Shown here one piece after another: positions 37,773 through 46,031 of a stretch of 64,000 nucleotides of DNA; positions within the stretch are counted from its first letter, which is position 1, and each line of letters starts with the position of its first letter. The stretch is from Cytobacillus stercorigallinarum. Its GTDB lineage: Bacteria; Bacillota; Bacilli; Bacillales; Cytobacillaceae. The translations under genes and the position numbers were made by a program. Below the pieces are notes generated by a model, which searched no databases, was not told the DNA's origin, and saw only the letters and a list, made by a program, of their open reading frames with translations. The stretch covers positions 186,001 through 250,000 of the forward strand of contig NZ_JACSQT010000005.1 of the NCBI RefSeq assembly GCF_014836495.1. Direction: 5' to 3'.

Positions 37773-38051
37773 CAACACAACCAATCATCAAAGTATGAAT
37801 CTTCTTAATTATTACTATATGTAACTACAATATTTCGAAAATATGTAAACTATTAAAATTAGATTAATAATATAAACTATCTTACAACAAATATCCATTT
37901 TTTACAATTGGTATGAAGAGGTATTTGATAAAAATGATCAATTTTACACTACCAGTAACATTTTCTATAAAGACGATAGATAATGAACAAATCAGGTATC
38001 CACTTACCTTTCTTTTAAGTGATTATTCTTCTTCTTTTTTAGCGGCTAAAC

Positions 38052-38086
38052 AAAAAATCGATTGTTAAGTTAACCAACCGATTTTT
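38052..38086 (-). terminator. Terminator overlapping the MFS gene stop
   Basis: AATCGGTTG and CAATCGATT (minus strand) pair over nine positions with one G-U, followed by TTTTTT. The stop codon of the MFS gene lies within the loop. Confidence 0.75.
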
Positions 38087-39350
38087 CCATTTCACTCTTT
38101 TGTAGTTTTTGACGATAAACTGCTGGCTCATATAACATAAATACACCAATTAACCCAATAATCGCAAAGCTTAAAGGAATATACAGTCCATATTGATAAG
38201 CAGTTGCTAAGTCAGACAGAGCAAAATAGTCCAATACTTTTCCAAAAAGTGCTGGCAGCAACACCGCGCTAAGAAAGCCACCCGTATTGGCAAAACCGGA
38301 AATAAGCCCCACTTCTTTTATATGAAAGGACTGCCTAACGACTGTAAAAGTTAGCGTACTGGCACCATTTGCATAACCAATTAACACGAATAAAAGGATG
38401 AATAATAAATACGGTGGCTCCCCGCCCATCCATACTAAGGTAATCCAAGCAGAAACCGACAGCAGATGCACAAAGACATAAGGTAATTTGACTTTGTCAA
38501 AAAAAGTAGATAGATAGCTCGTTAATGGCGCTCCTATAATGGCACCAAATAATCCGTACATTATTACTTCACTTGCATTAGATCTTGATAAGCCGTAAAC
38601 CTCCATACCATAAGGAACAGCCCAAGAGCCAATAAAGCCGATATACGTGCCTACTACACCAAAATGACAAAGGAATGTCGCCCAAGCTTGACGATTGACA
38701 AGTAATCTTCTTATGATGACTAGTAACGGTTCATTTGTTTCTTTTTGGTTTTTTTCATCTGCCATATAAAATTTCTTCCTGGGATATTTTATTAAAACAA
38801 TATAAAGTCCCATACCAAGGATGAATATTAAGATGCCAACAATTAAAAATGGCATTCGCCACCCTAGTAAAGCAATGGTCGAACTAAAAGGGACGGTTGC
38901 TAATAAGAAACCTAAACTACCTGTCATTCCGGCAAATCCTACAAGCATTGAAAATTCTTGCTGCTTGAACCAAATGCTTAGCACAAGAACTAAATTGACC
39001 CATATAGTAGCATCGCCAATTCCACATAATAATCTAGCAAAGATTAACATATAACTATTATCTACCAAACTATATAGAATGGTACCAAGTCCGTTAAGCA
39101 GCGTTCCAACGACAAGAAATACATTTGGACCAAATCGATCAGAAAATAATCCGATGGGAATTTGCAATCCAGCATAAGCAAAAAATTGAATACTCGTTAT
39201 CAAGCCAATCGTTGCAGCCGTTAAATGAAATTCTTCCATTAATTGATCTGTTATTAAACCAGGTGCCGTTCTTTGACTTACCATAAATAAATAGGCTAAA
39301 AGTAAAACACCAAATACAACCCATCTGTACTTACTTTGTTGTTTATTCAT
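38070..39350 (-). CDS. MFS transporter (12-helix)
   Basis: A 426-residue major facilitator protein. It shows the first-helix YRWVVFGVLLLAYLF segment, motif A GLFSDRFGPNVFL after helix 2, an acidic RLLCGIGDATIWVNLVL in helix 4 and a KYPRKKFYMADEKNQKE cytoplasmic loop between the two six-helix halves. The helix pattern resembles anion or organic-acid permeases, but no substrate can be given. It is monocistronic, with its terminator overlapping the stop codon. A perfect 13-bp inverted repeat lies about 220 bases upstream. Confidence 0.82.
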   Translation of the reverse strand: MNKQQSKYRWVVFGVLLLAYLFMVSQRTAPGLITDQLMEEFHLTAATIGLITSIQFFAYAGLQIPIGLFSDRFGPNVFLVVGTLLNGLGTILYSLVDNSYMLIFARLLCGIGDATIWVNLVLVLSIWFKQQEFSMLVGFAGMTGSLGFLLATVPFSSTIALLGWRMPFLIVGILIFILGMGLYIVLIKYPRKKFYMADEKNQKETNEPLLVIIRRLLVNRQAWATFLCHFGVVGTYIGFIGSWAVPYGMEVYGLSRSNASEVIMYGLFGAIIGAPLTSYLSTFFDKVKLPYVFVHLLSVSAWITLVWMGGEPPYLLFILLFVLIGYANGASTLTFTVVRQSFHIKEVGLISGFANTGGFLSAVLLPALFGKVLDYFALSDLATAYQYGLYIPLSFAIIGLIGVFMLYEPAVYRQKLQKSEMEKSVG

Positions 39351-39571
39351 AATTAAACGCCTTCCTTAATTTAACATTCGTCTTTCATTATACGCTTATT
39401 GACATTATATATATAGGAAGTTTTTCTATCTATGAGGGTGGAGTCATCTTTCTATAGACGAGATGAGTAGTTGGGGAAGAGCGAACTTTTTTGTGAAAGA
39501 AAATCTGCCATATTTGTAGATTGCCTTATTCCATAACAAACCTAATATTACGACGAGTATAGGGATTTGAT

Positions 39572-39615
39572 GTTAACAGAATAAAGTTAATAAGAATGAA
39601 CCTTATTCTGTTAAC
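39572..39615. repeat. Perfect 13-bp inverted repeat between tenA and the MFS gene
   Basis: Arms GTTAACAGAATAA (39572-39584) and TTATTCTGTTAAC (39603-39615), 18 bases apart. Neither side has a good T-tract. It may act as an end-of-transcript hairpin for tenA or as an operator for the MFS gene. Confidence 0.55.
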
Positions 39616-39642
39616 ACTATTCCCTCTTTATCTTATGATGTT

Positions 39643-40335
39643 TTATGCATATGTTTTATCAGTTAACCACTTTTCTTGAGTATACGCCATTTCCCAAAAA
39701 GCTAATTCATATTGACAGCTGATGGTAAATGCAGATTTCATTTTTTCTTTTTCTGTTTCAGATGCAAGTTCAGCAAGCCGATCAAGGTGGTGAATTTGTT
39801 CCAGTACAAGTTTAACAAACCATTCTCCACCGTAAGTATCAATCCATGTACGATAAATTTCTTCTTTTGGTTTTGCCCCTTTAAAGCTCTGTCCAATATC
39901 ATAATAAATCCAGTAACATGGAAGCAAACTAGCGATGACCTCGCCAACTGTACCTGTCTCTGCTACTCGGTATAAATGGGATGTATAGGCATAGGCAGTA
40001 GGAGCTGGTCTAAACTGGTTTAGCTCTTCTTCTGAAACTTTTAATAACTCCATAAATTTGTTATGTAACCCTAGTTCTGCTTCATAAGTCCCTTGCGCAT
40101 GTGAAGCCATTCTCGAAGTCATATATAAATTCTCCGCTTTAGAAGCAGCGATTGCTTGCACACGTGCAAAATGTGATAAATAGTAAGAATCTTGTAACAC
40201 GTAAAAGCGGAAACACTCAATTGGTAAATCTCCCTTAGCGATTCCTTTGACAAAAGGGTGTTCAAAATTAGCTTCCCAAATATCATGTACTTCTTTCCTT
40301 AACATTTGTGTAAACGTTTCTTTTGTTGCCATCAT
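39643..40335 (-). CDS. tenA: Thiaminase II (aminopyrimidine aminohydrolase) TenA
   Basis: A 230-residue TenA protein that salvages base-degraded thiamin by hydrolysing aminomethyl-aminopyrimidine to hydroxymethylpyrimidine. The all-helical family's marks are present: the catalytic cysteine Cys140 in LLPCYWIYYDIG, YVLQDSYYLSHFA at the start, and the C-terminal glutamate in CQYELAFWEMAY. Expression is governed by a TPP riboswitch and terminator in its leader. It is alone: no thiazole or other thiamin genes adjoin it. Two adjacent ATG codons could serve as start. Confidence 0.93.
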   Translation of the reverse strand: MMATKETFTQMLRKEVHDIWEANFEHPFVKGIAKGDLPIECFRFYVLQDSYYLSHFARVQAIAASKAENLYMTSRMASHAQGTYEAELGLHNKFMELLKVSEEELNQFRPAPTAYAYTSHLYRVAETGTVGEVIASLLPCYWIYYDIGQSFKGAKPKEEIYRTWIDTYGGEWFVKLVLEQIHHLDRLAELASETEKEKMKSAFTISCQYELAFWEMAYTQEKWLTDKTYA

Positions 40336-40383
40336 TTCTACCTCTTCTCTCTTTTTTAATGAGCATAAAAAATCCAGAAAAGC

Positions 40384-40412
40384 GAAAAAACCACTTCCTT
40401 AAAGAAAGTGGC
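40384..40412 (-). terminator. Riboswitch-controlled terminator of tenA
   Basis: CCACTTTC and GGAAGTGG on the minus strand form a stem followed by TTTTTT, between the TPP aptamer and the tenA start. Its CCACTT arm can also pair with the aptamer's GGGAAGTGG end, giving the usual terminator/antiterminator switch. Confidence 0.85.
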
Positions 40413-40464
40413 TACTGTATACATTATTCATTTAGTTATATTACGTTAACTAAATTTATATACG

Positions 40465-40554
40465 CCACTTCCCTACGCTGGTATCAATCAGATCAGGTTC
40501 TAAGAGTCTTAAAGTTACACTTTAATCTCAGCCTTTTAAAGGCACCCCTAGTGG
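40465..40554 (-). ncRNA. TPP (thi-box) riboswitch aptamer
   Basis: On the minus strand: CCACTAGGGGTGCC, then CTGAGA, then ACCTGATCTGATTGATACCA (one base off the usual GAT.TGGATAATACCA form) and GCGTAGGGAAGTGG. P1 pairs CCACT (40550-40554) with AGTGG (40465-40469). Binding of thiamin pyrophosphate should favour the terminator at 40384-40412 and shut off tenA. Confidence 0.95.
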
Positions 40555-40580
40555 ATTTATGTAATTATGCTGTCATCGTT

Positions 40581-40608
40581 ATGTTATCATCTTATCAAAA
40601 AATGTCAA
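40581..40608 (-). promoter_or_regulatory. Promoter of the tenA riboswitch transcript
   Basis: TTGACA (40603-40608, minus strand) and TAACAT (40581-40586) with a 16-base spacer, ending about 27 bases before the aptamer. Confidence 0.65.
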
Positions 40609-40917
40609 CTTAAATGAAAAGCATCTTGAAGTATAGTAATGAGTAATGTCATGCTTCTCTTTCAGTTATCATGTTTAAGTGAGTTGGATGAAATGTTGTT
40701 GTATCGTTAACACTTCAAATCGCGTAACACTAAATTGGCATTGACTAAAAGTAACGATAACCTCAGGTATTAACCACTTAAAAATCTCGACCTTTCGACG
40801 CTTCACCTTCTCAATTTAGTGAAGTTTTTCTTTCTATTGAAACCATTCGACTTTTTATCATCTTAAAATAGGTTTATACTAGAATTATGATATTGGGTAA
40901 AGAATGGGTGAATACTA
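40609..40917. other. Intergenic region upstream of the hemolysin III-like gene
   Basis: No gene is seen. A weak hairpin CTTCAC/GTGAAG followed by TTTTT lies near 40811-40835 on the plus strand. The promoter of the downstream gene is presumably in the last 60 bases. Confidence 0.4.
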
Positions 40918-41553
40918 TTGGAAACACATATTTTTTCAAAAGGGGAAGAAATCGCCAACGCGATTGTTCACGGAGTTGGTGCACTATTAAGTATTGCGGC
41001 TCTTGTAATTTTAACTGTTTTCTCATCCTTATATGGAACAGCTTGGCATATTGTCAGCTTTGTTCTATTTGGTATAACGATGGTTATTTTATATTTCTCA
41101 TCTACTTTGCTACATAGTTTACCAGCAGGCAAAGCAAAAGATGTATTTGAGATTCTCGATCATTCTTCCATTTACTTTTTTATTGCAGGAACGTTCACAC
41201 CGTTTTTATTTATAACTGTTAAAGGTCCCTTAGGATGGACTTTATTTGGTCTTGTTTGGGGACTAGCAATTGCAGGTACGGTTTTTAAATGTTTTTTTGT
41301 TAAAAAATTTTTAGTCCTCTCGACATTACTATATGTTTTGATGGGCTGGCTAATTATATTTGCATGGGAACCTCTTGTTACACACTTAACCACGCAAGGC
41401 TTGATTTTTCTCATCATTGGTGGCGTTTTATATACTGCTGGGTCGGTATTTTATGTTTGGAGAGGGTTTAAGTACCATCACGCATTGTGGCATGTTTTTG
41501 TTCTTGCCGGATCGATTATGCATTTCTTTGCCGTTCTCTCGCTTCTGCCATGA
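40918..41553 (+). CDS. Hemolysin III / TrhA (PAQR-like) membrane protein
   Basis: A 211-residue seven-helix membrane protein of the Hly-III/TrhA family related to PAQR receptors. The family's metal-site motifs are visible: EIANAIVHGVGALLS in helix 1, SSTLLHSLP, EILDHSSIYFFIAGTFTPF, and the C-terminal HHALWHVFVLAGSIMHF histidines. Members affect membrane lipid homeostasis; true haemolytic activity is rarely shown. The start is TTG (METH), with GGGTG as a weak ribosome binding site; no better in-frame ATG exists nearby. Single gene with its own terminator. Confidence 0.9.
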   Translation: METHIFSKGEEIANAIVHGVGALLSIAALVILTVFSSLYGTAWHIVSFVLFGITMVILYFSSTLLHSLPAGKAKDVFEILDHSSIYFFIAGTFTPFLFITVKGPLGWTLFGLVWGLAIAGTVFKCFFVKKFLVLSTLLYVLMGWLIIFAWEPLVTHLTTQGLIFLIIGGVLYTAGSVFYVWRGFKYHHALWHVFVLAGSIMHFFAVLSLLP

Positions 41554-41570
41554 TCAATTTTTAAAAATGG

Positions 41571-41608
41571 TCTGCAGGTGGCTTCTCTTTCACCTGCAGA
41601 TTGTTTAA
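41571..41608 (+). terminator. Terminator of the hemolysin III-like gene
   Basis: Perfect 10-bp arms TCTGCAGGTG (41571-41580) and CACCTGCAGA (41591-41600), then TTGTTTAAT. The T-tract is interrupted. Confidence 0.65.
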
Positions 41609-41659
41609 TACATATTTAAGTTGTTGTTTACTTCCTCCTTCTACAGGGCAAACCACTAC

Positions 41660-42406
41660 TTATAATAACTTCATGACTTCATAGCGAAAGCTGACTTTTT
41701 TATATCCTTGTTTACGATACATATCCTTTGGAGTATCATTGCTGTCGGCTACAAGTATAACCTTATGATTGTTAAAACGCTTCATAACTTCATATTGCAG
41801 AATTGCAGCAATCCCCTTTAATCGGTGAGTTGGTAACACACCTACACTATCAATTTCAGCTGTACACTTATTAATAAATACTTGTAACGAACCTGCTGGC
41901 ACACCATGATCATATGCGATTAACTGTAACGTATCCTTTGCATTATAATGATAGGAATGAAGTCGTCTATTCAGGTTCACATATTCCTCTCCATAATCTT
42001 GATCAAAGTTCCTTTGCAATTGTAAATATTCTGTAAAATTAGCGTTTGTCACTTCCTCAACTACGATTCCATTCTTTTTATCTTTATAGAGAAATTGGAG
42101 AGGATTAATTTCATATAACTCCTGACACCCTATCGTATAGAATTGTTGATAAAGGTATACTAAAACATCCTCTTTAACTTTTTCGTCAGCCGGTAAGTAA
42201 AACTTCATATGCTCTTGTTGATGATTTTTCTGATAGTCTTCTAAATACCTTTCCGCTTGTTGAAATTCTTGCAAACTGGGATTTATTTTAAATTGAATAT
42301 AGTTTGCATCATATTTAAAATAGAACGTTGTTGAACCGTAATGATCAAAATTGACTTCTTCTGCTATTAACTGACCATCATGGTGTATATCCCTAAAACT
42401 AACCAC
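41660..42406 (-). CDS. GNAT family N-acetyltransferase
   Basis: A 248-residue protein whose C-terminal half is a GNAT acyltransferase: LQVFINKCTAEIDSVGVLP then HRLKGIAAILQYEVMKR (acetyl-CoA loop) and a terminal MYRKQGYKKVSFRYEVM. The first 110 residues form a less conserved domain of their own. Substrate unknown. The start is GTG at 42406, with GGGAGAG seven bases upstream. It is followed and preceded by genes on other strands or by a repeat element, so it stands alone. Confidence 0.8.
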   Translation of the reverse strand: MVSFRDIHHDGQLIAEEVNFDHYGSTTFYFKYDANYIQFKINPSLQEFQQAERYLEDYQKNHQQEHMKFYLPADEKVKEDVLVYLYQQFYTIGCQELYEINPLQFLYKDKKNGIVVEEVTNANFTEYLQLQRNFDQDYGEEYVNLNRRLHSYHYNAKDTLQLIAYDHGVPAGSLQVFINKCTAEIDSVGVLPTHRLKGIAAILQYEVMKRFNNHKVILVADSNDTPKDMYRKQGYKKVSFRYEVMKLL

Positions 42407-42516
42407 TGACCATCTCTCCCTACTTACAGCTCTTAAGTATATCGATAAAAAGCATCATTCTAGGAAACTAAGAAACAATGCCCCTACCTATTTTATCATT
42501 TTTTCGCAAATTAAGA

Positions 42517-42782
42517 AGGCTGGGACATAACTAAATGAGCTAACCACAAAAAAGAACAATAACAAATTGATCTTAAAACATCATTTGCAAAAAAAAGTCC
42601 GTTCCATTGCGCTACAGTCACTCGCTTTCCCCCTATTTCCCACAGGAGTCGAGTGTTTTCCGCTCCATTTCACTATTCTTTTCATATAAGGGTTCAAATC
42701 ACACAAAAAAACCGAATGATTAGATGATATAACTCCTAATCATTCGGATAAATCATTAGCTAGCATACTTATGTCCCAACCT
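42517..42782. repeat. 266-bp intergenic repeat element with terminal inverted repeats
   Basis: Ends are AGGCTGGGACATAA (from 42517) and TTATGTCCCAACCT (to 42782), inverted copies with one mismatch. The interior has a module reading CCGTTCCATTGCGCTACAGT, then CACTCGCTTTCC and AGGAGTCGAGTG, which I recognise as a common non-coding intergenic pattern of Bacillaceae genomes. It contains no ORF. A strong hairpin at its right side serves as terminator for the abgT gene. Confidence 0.7.
42704..42747 (-). terminator. Terminator of abgT inside the repeat element
   Basis: Perfect 12-bp arms CCGAATGATTAG (42712-42723) and CTAATCATTCGG (42736-42747), followed on the minus strand by TTTTTTT. About 50 bases past the abgT stop. 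Confidence 0.85.
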
Positions 42783-42798
42783 CAGTAATACCTCGTTA

Positions 42799-44328
42799 TT
42801 ACAAATACATTTCGATACCGGGTCCAATCGGAATACCGAATAATCCAAAAATGAATAGCAAAACTACCCAAATGACTAAGAAGACCATTGAATAAGGGAT
42901 CATTAAGGAAATAAGCGTACCTAAACCTGCTTTTTTATCGTATTCTCTCATAAAAGCAAGAACTACGAGGATATACGGATTCAATGGCGTAATGATATTT
43001 GTAGTTGAATCGGCAATTCTATACGCTGCTTGGATAAAAGCAGGGTTATAATCAAGTAACATAAACAATGGAATAAAAATTGGGGCTAATAATGCCCATT
43101 GAGCAGAACCACTAAAGATTAATAGATTCAGTATAGAGACAAGAATAATAAATCCAATAATTACAGGAATACCAGTTAAATTGATGGAAGATAAGAATTC
43201 CGCACCATTGACTGCAATCCAAGTACCTAAATTGGACCAGTTAAAATAAGCAATAAATTGTGACGCAGCAAAGATAAGAACGATATAACCTGCCATATCT
43301 TTCATCGAATCTGCCATATACTTTGGAATATCAGCACTTTTTGTGATCTTCTTCACTGTTACTCCGTAGGCTGTTCCTATCGTTACAAAGAATAATAAAA
43401 CAATCGGGATAATTCCGCTTAAAAATGGGGAAGGAATCATACCACCTTCTTCGTTTCTAAGTGGGGAGTCTGGTAAGAAAATAATTGTAAGTAAAAGAGC
43501 AATATATGCCAGACCCGCTATAACGGCATTTCTTAATCCTTTTGACTCGATAGCTGAAACCGGTTCAAAATTCTTTTTCAAATCCCCATCATATTTGCCT
43601 AATCTTGGTTCAATTACCTTTTCAGTTAAGAATCCACCAACTAAAGTTAAAAGAACAGTAGAAACAGACATAAAATACCAGTTATCAACAGGTGATACAA
43701 CAAATGATGGATCAATTGCTTTCGCTGCCTCTGTAGTAATACCCGCCAATAACGCATCTGTTCCAGCGATTAAGATATTAGCTGAAAATCCTGCACCTAC
43801 GCCAGCAAACCCCGCTGCTAAACCAGCTAATGGATGCCTACCAACAGTGTAGAAAACCATCGCAGCTAACGGTGGTACAAGTACGAATGCCGCATCTGAA
43901 GCAATATTCCCCAAAATACCAATAAAGAATACCGCATATGTAACTAATGACTTGGGTGTACCTAAGATCGACTTTTTAATCGCTGTTTCTAGTAAACCTA
44001 CTTTATCCGCTAAGCCGACACCAAGCATCATAGCTAACACAAGCCCTAGTGGTGCGAAACCAGTAAAGTTCGATAGCATCTCAGTTAATATAAATTGTAG
44101 ACCTTCACCAGAAAGTAAACTCTTAATGGCCAACTCTTCCCCAGTGCCTGGGTGCACTACTGTGACATCAAATTGGTTTACAATGAATGTTAATACCATA
44201 ACAAACACTGCAAGATAAACGAATATAAAAAATGGATCTGGTAGCTTGTTCCCTATCGTTTCAATGCCGGACAAGAATTTAGACATTAAACCCTTTTTTT
44301 CTTGTTCATTATTTACATTTGCTTGCAA
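42799..44328 (-). CDS. abgT: AbgT family transporter
   Basis: A 509-residue membrane protein of the AbgT family (p-aminobenzoyl-glutamate importers or sulfonamide/drug exporters). The family start GIETIGNKLPDPFFIFVYLA (about 21-40), the NFTGFAPLGLVLAMMLGVGLAD hairpin region and LNPYILVVLAFMREYDKKAG near the end are clear. With AbgA-like and M20 hydrolases upstream in the same orientation, import of aminobenzoyl-glutamate or a related N-acyl amino acid is likely. The start is TTG at 44328; the better-placed ATG five bases upstream opens only a six-codon frame (see findings). Confidence 0.9.
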   Translation of the reverse strand: MQANVNNEQEKKGLMSKFLSGIETIGNKLPDPFFIFVYLAVFVMVLTFIVNQFDVTVVHPGTGEELAIKSLLSGEGLQFILTEMLSNFTGFAPLGLVLAMMLGVGLADKVGLLETAIKKSILGTPKSLVTYAVFFIGILGNIASDAAFVLVPPLAAMVFYTVGRHPLAGLAAGFAGVGAGFSANILIAGTDALLAGITTEAAKAIDPSFVVSPVDNWYFMSVSTVLLTLVGGFLTEKVIEPRLGKYDGDLKKNFEPVSAIESKGLRNAVIAGLAYIALLLTIIFLPDSPLRNEEGGMIPSPFLSGIIPIVLLFFVTIGTAYGVTVKKITKSADIPKYMADSMKDMAGYIVLIFAASQFIAYFNWSNLGTWIAVNGAEFLSSINLTGIPVIIGFIILVSILNLLIFSGSAQWALLAPIFIPLFMLLDYNPAFIQAAYRIADSTTNIITPLNPYILVVLAFMREYDKKAGLGTLISLMIPYSMVFLVIWVVLLFIFGLFGIPIGPGIEMYL

Positions 44329-44561
44329 ATCATTTCACTCTCCTTACGTCGAATTTTATCGGAATTTATCCTTAACATTTCCGTTATTATATCATCACAT
44401 TTATATTGTGAATAGTCTTTTTTTAATCTTTTTTGTCTTTTTTGATAATTTTCTAAAAAATATAATTTGTTCTTACAAATATAAGAATATATAGAAATAA
44501 TATGGTTGAAAATAATTCTCAATGTTCGCCTTCAAGTTTTTATTTAATTAATTACAAACAA
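44329..44561. other. Leader region of abgT
   Basis: Very AT-rich upstream region of abgT, presumably with its promoter; no gene is seen. AAGGAG lies at the 3' end of this stretch on the minus strand and is best spaced for the ATG at 44333, which opens a six-codon ORF. Confidence 0.5.
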
Positions 44562-44611
44562 TAAAAAACCCAAACAACTGGAAATGAATTATATTTCAGG
44601 TGCTTAGGTTC
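44562..44611 (-). terminator. Terminator of the abg-cluster regulator gene
   Basis: Imperfect long stem from AACCTAAGCACCTGAAAT to its partner ending GGGTT, with TTTTTT on the minus strand, 20 bases past the stop codon. Confidence 0.7.
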
Positions 44612-44631
44612 AAAATATACGGTTTTATTTT

Positions 44632-45954
44632 TTATATTTTAGCTAACTGTTTAAAGTCTAATTGATAAATCTTTCGTGGTCTCCCGCGATGACCTGTCTC
44701 TTCTCCAATGATTTCTGCTAATCCGATCTTTTCCATCTCCATCAAGATTCTTCTTGCGTTGCGATCAGTGCTTTTTAGCCAATGAGATAAATCTTGAGAA
44801 GTAATCATATTTTTTTGGTAGTGCAATGATAAAGACTCAATTTTTGCAACAACTTTACTACTTATACCTGCATCTTTAAATATTTTTTCCCAATCATTTC
44901 CGTAAATCCTTGAATGAAAACTTATTTCTTCTCGTTCATTTTTAATAATCGTTAATTCTTTTTCTTCATTAACAGAGATAACAATTGGGCCCTTAAATTC
45001 ACGAGCATGAGAAAAAGCCATACTCACATTTTCCTCAGCCTCTAATACTGTTAAACCAAAGCCTACACCTATGCGGACTCGTAACCGACTATTGACAAAA
45101 ATTTCTTCACTGATTGTCAACATAGATTGATCTCTCATAAATAGCTCAAGTTCTCCTCGCGTTGTAAAAATATAGTGGACACCATCATCCATCTGGACAA
45201 CCGAACCATTCATTTTTTCACCAACGTCAAGCAAGACTTTTTTTAGTTCTAATTCTTGATGCTTTAACCGAAAGGATCGCCTTCTTTCTTCACTTTCAGA
45301 AGAAGCAACGATGCGTTCGACACCAATAATGACAAGTTGTGATTTACGGTACCATGATGCTTGTCCCTTTTCTTTAATGGTTTCTAAAGAACGTCTGACC
45401 GTTAATTCAGATTGCTCGATTCGATAAGTTGGGATGTTCATCTTCGTTAATTCTTTATACACCTTATTTAAACAAGTAATAGCAATATCAACTTTGTTAC
45501 TTTCATATAATTCTTTATGGAAAGCAATAATTTCTTCAGCCGGCATATATCCGTCGTAAGAATTCATCTGGAAAAGGACTCGATTCCTTACTAGCGGATC
45601 GAGTCCTCTATCCATCTCTTCTTCTTGAATAGTATCCAAACTAAAACGCTTTTGCACTTGATCGCTATCTAAAAAAATCTTTACTAAGACAGCAAGCAGG
45701 CCCGCGCCACTTAAGGGAATATAACTCGCTTCTTTTTTTGTAATCACTTTCTTGGATAATGCATAGAAATACGGCGCCTGCCCTGAAAAAAGCCACTGGT
45801 CGACCCATTCTCTATTTCTAATAATAATTTGCTCCGTTTCTTCAGTCGATTCATACACAAAGGGAATAAAGTGAAGTTCATCGTAGTCCGCCCCTGTATC
45901 TATGATCATTTTAACTGAATCTTTCGGTCCGATAACCCCCACTCGAATTTTCAT
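44632..45954 (-). CDS. Putative transcriptional regulator of the abg-like cluster
   Basis: A 440-residue soluble protein that I cannot name. Residues about 1-110 look like a small Rossmann-like sensor (KIRVGVIGPKDSVKMI). The middle (about 200-340) carries a degenerate nucleotide-cyclase/GGDEF-like fold (LKKVLLDVGEKMNGSVVQMDDGVHYIFTT, VRIGVGFGLTVLEAEENVSMAF, in separate parts) without catalytic residues. The last 75 residues are a winged-helix DNA-binding domain (TSQDLSHWLKSTDRNARRIL, then GHRGRPRKIYQL). This layout fits a ligand-responsive regulator. It lies between the amidohydrolase pair and abgT. The ATG at 45954 (AGGTG upstream) or a GTG nine bases earlier could be the start. Confidence 0.65.
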   Translation of the reverse strand: MKIRVGVIGPKDSVKMIIDTGADYDELHFIPFVYESTEETEQIIIRNREWVDQWLFSGQAPYFYALSKKVITKKEASYIPLSGAGLLAVLVKIFLDSDQVQKRFSLDTIQEEEMDRGLDPLVRNRVLFQMNSYDGYMPAEEIIAFHKELYESNKVDIAITCLNKVYKELTKMNIPTYRIEQSELTVRRSLETIKEKGQASWYRKSQLVIIGVERIVASSESEERRRSFRLKHQELELKKVLLDVGEKMNGSVVQMDDGVHYIFTTRGELELFMRDQSMLTISEEIFVNSRLRVRIGVGFGLTVLEAEENVSMAFSHAREFKGPIVISVNEEKELTIIKNEREEISFHSRIYGNDWEKIFKDAGISSKVVAKIESLSLHYQKNMITSQDLSHWLKSTDRNARRILMEMEKIGLAEIIGEETGHRGRPRKIYQLDFKQLAKI

Positions 45955-46031
45955 CCAACGCACCTGCCTCCAACAAATTAAACGATATATCCTTATTTTA
46001 ACATGATTGGTTAAGGTTCGTTCTTTTTAAC

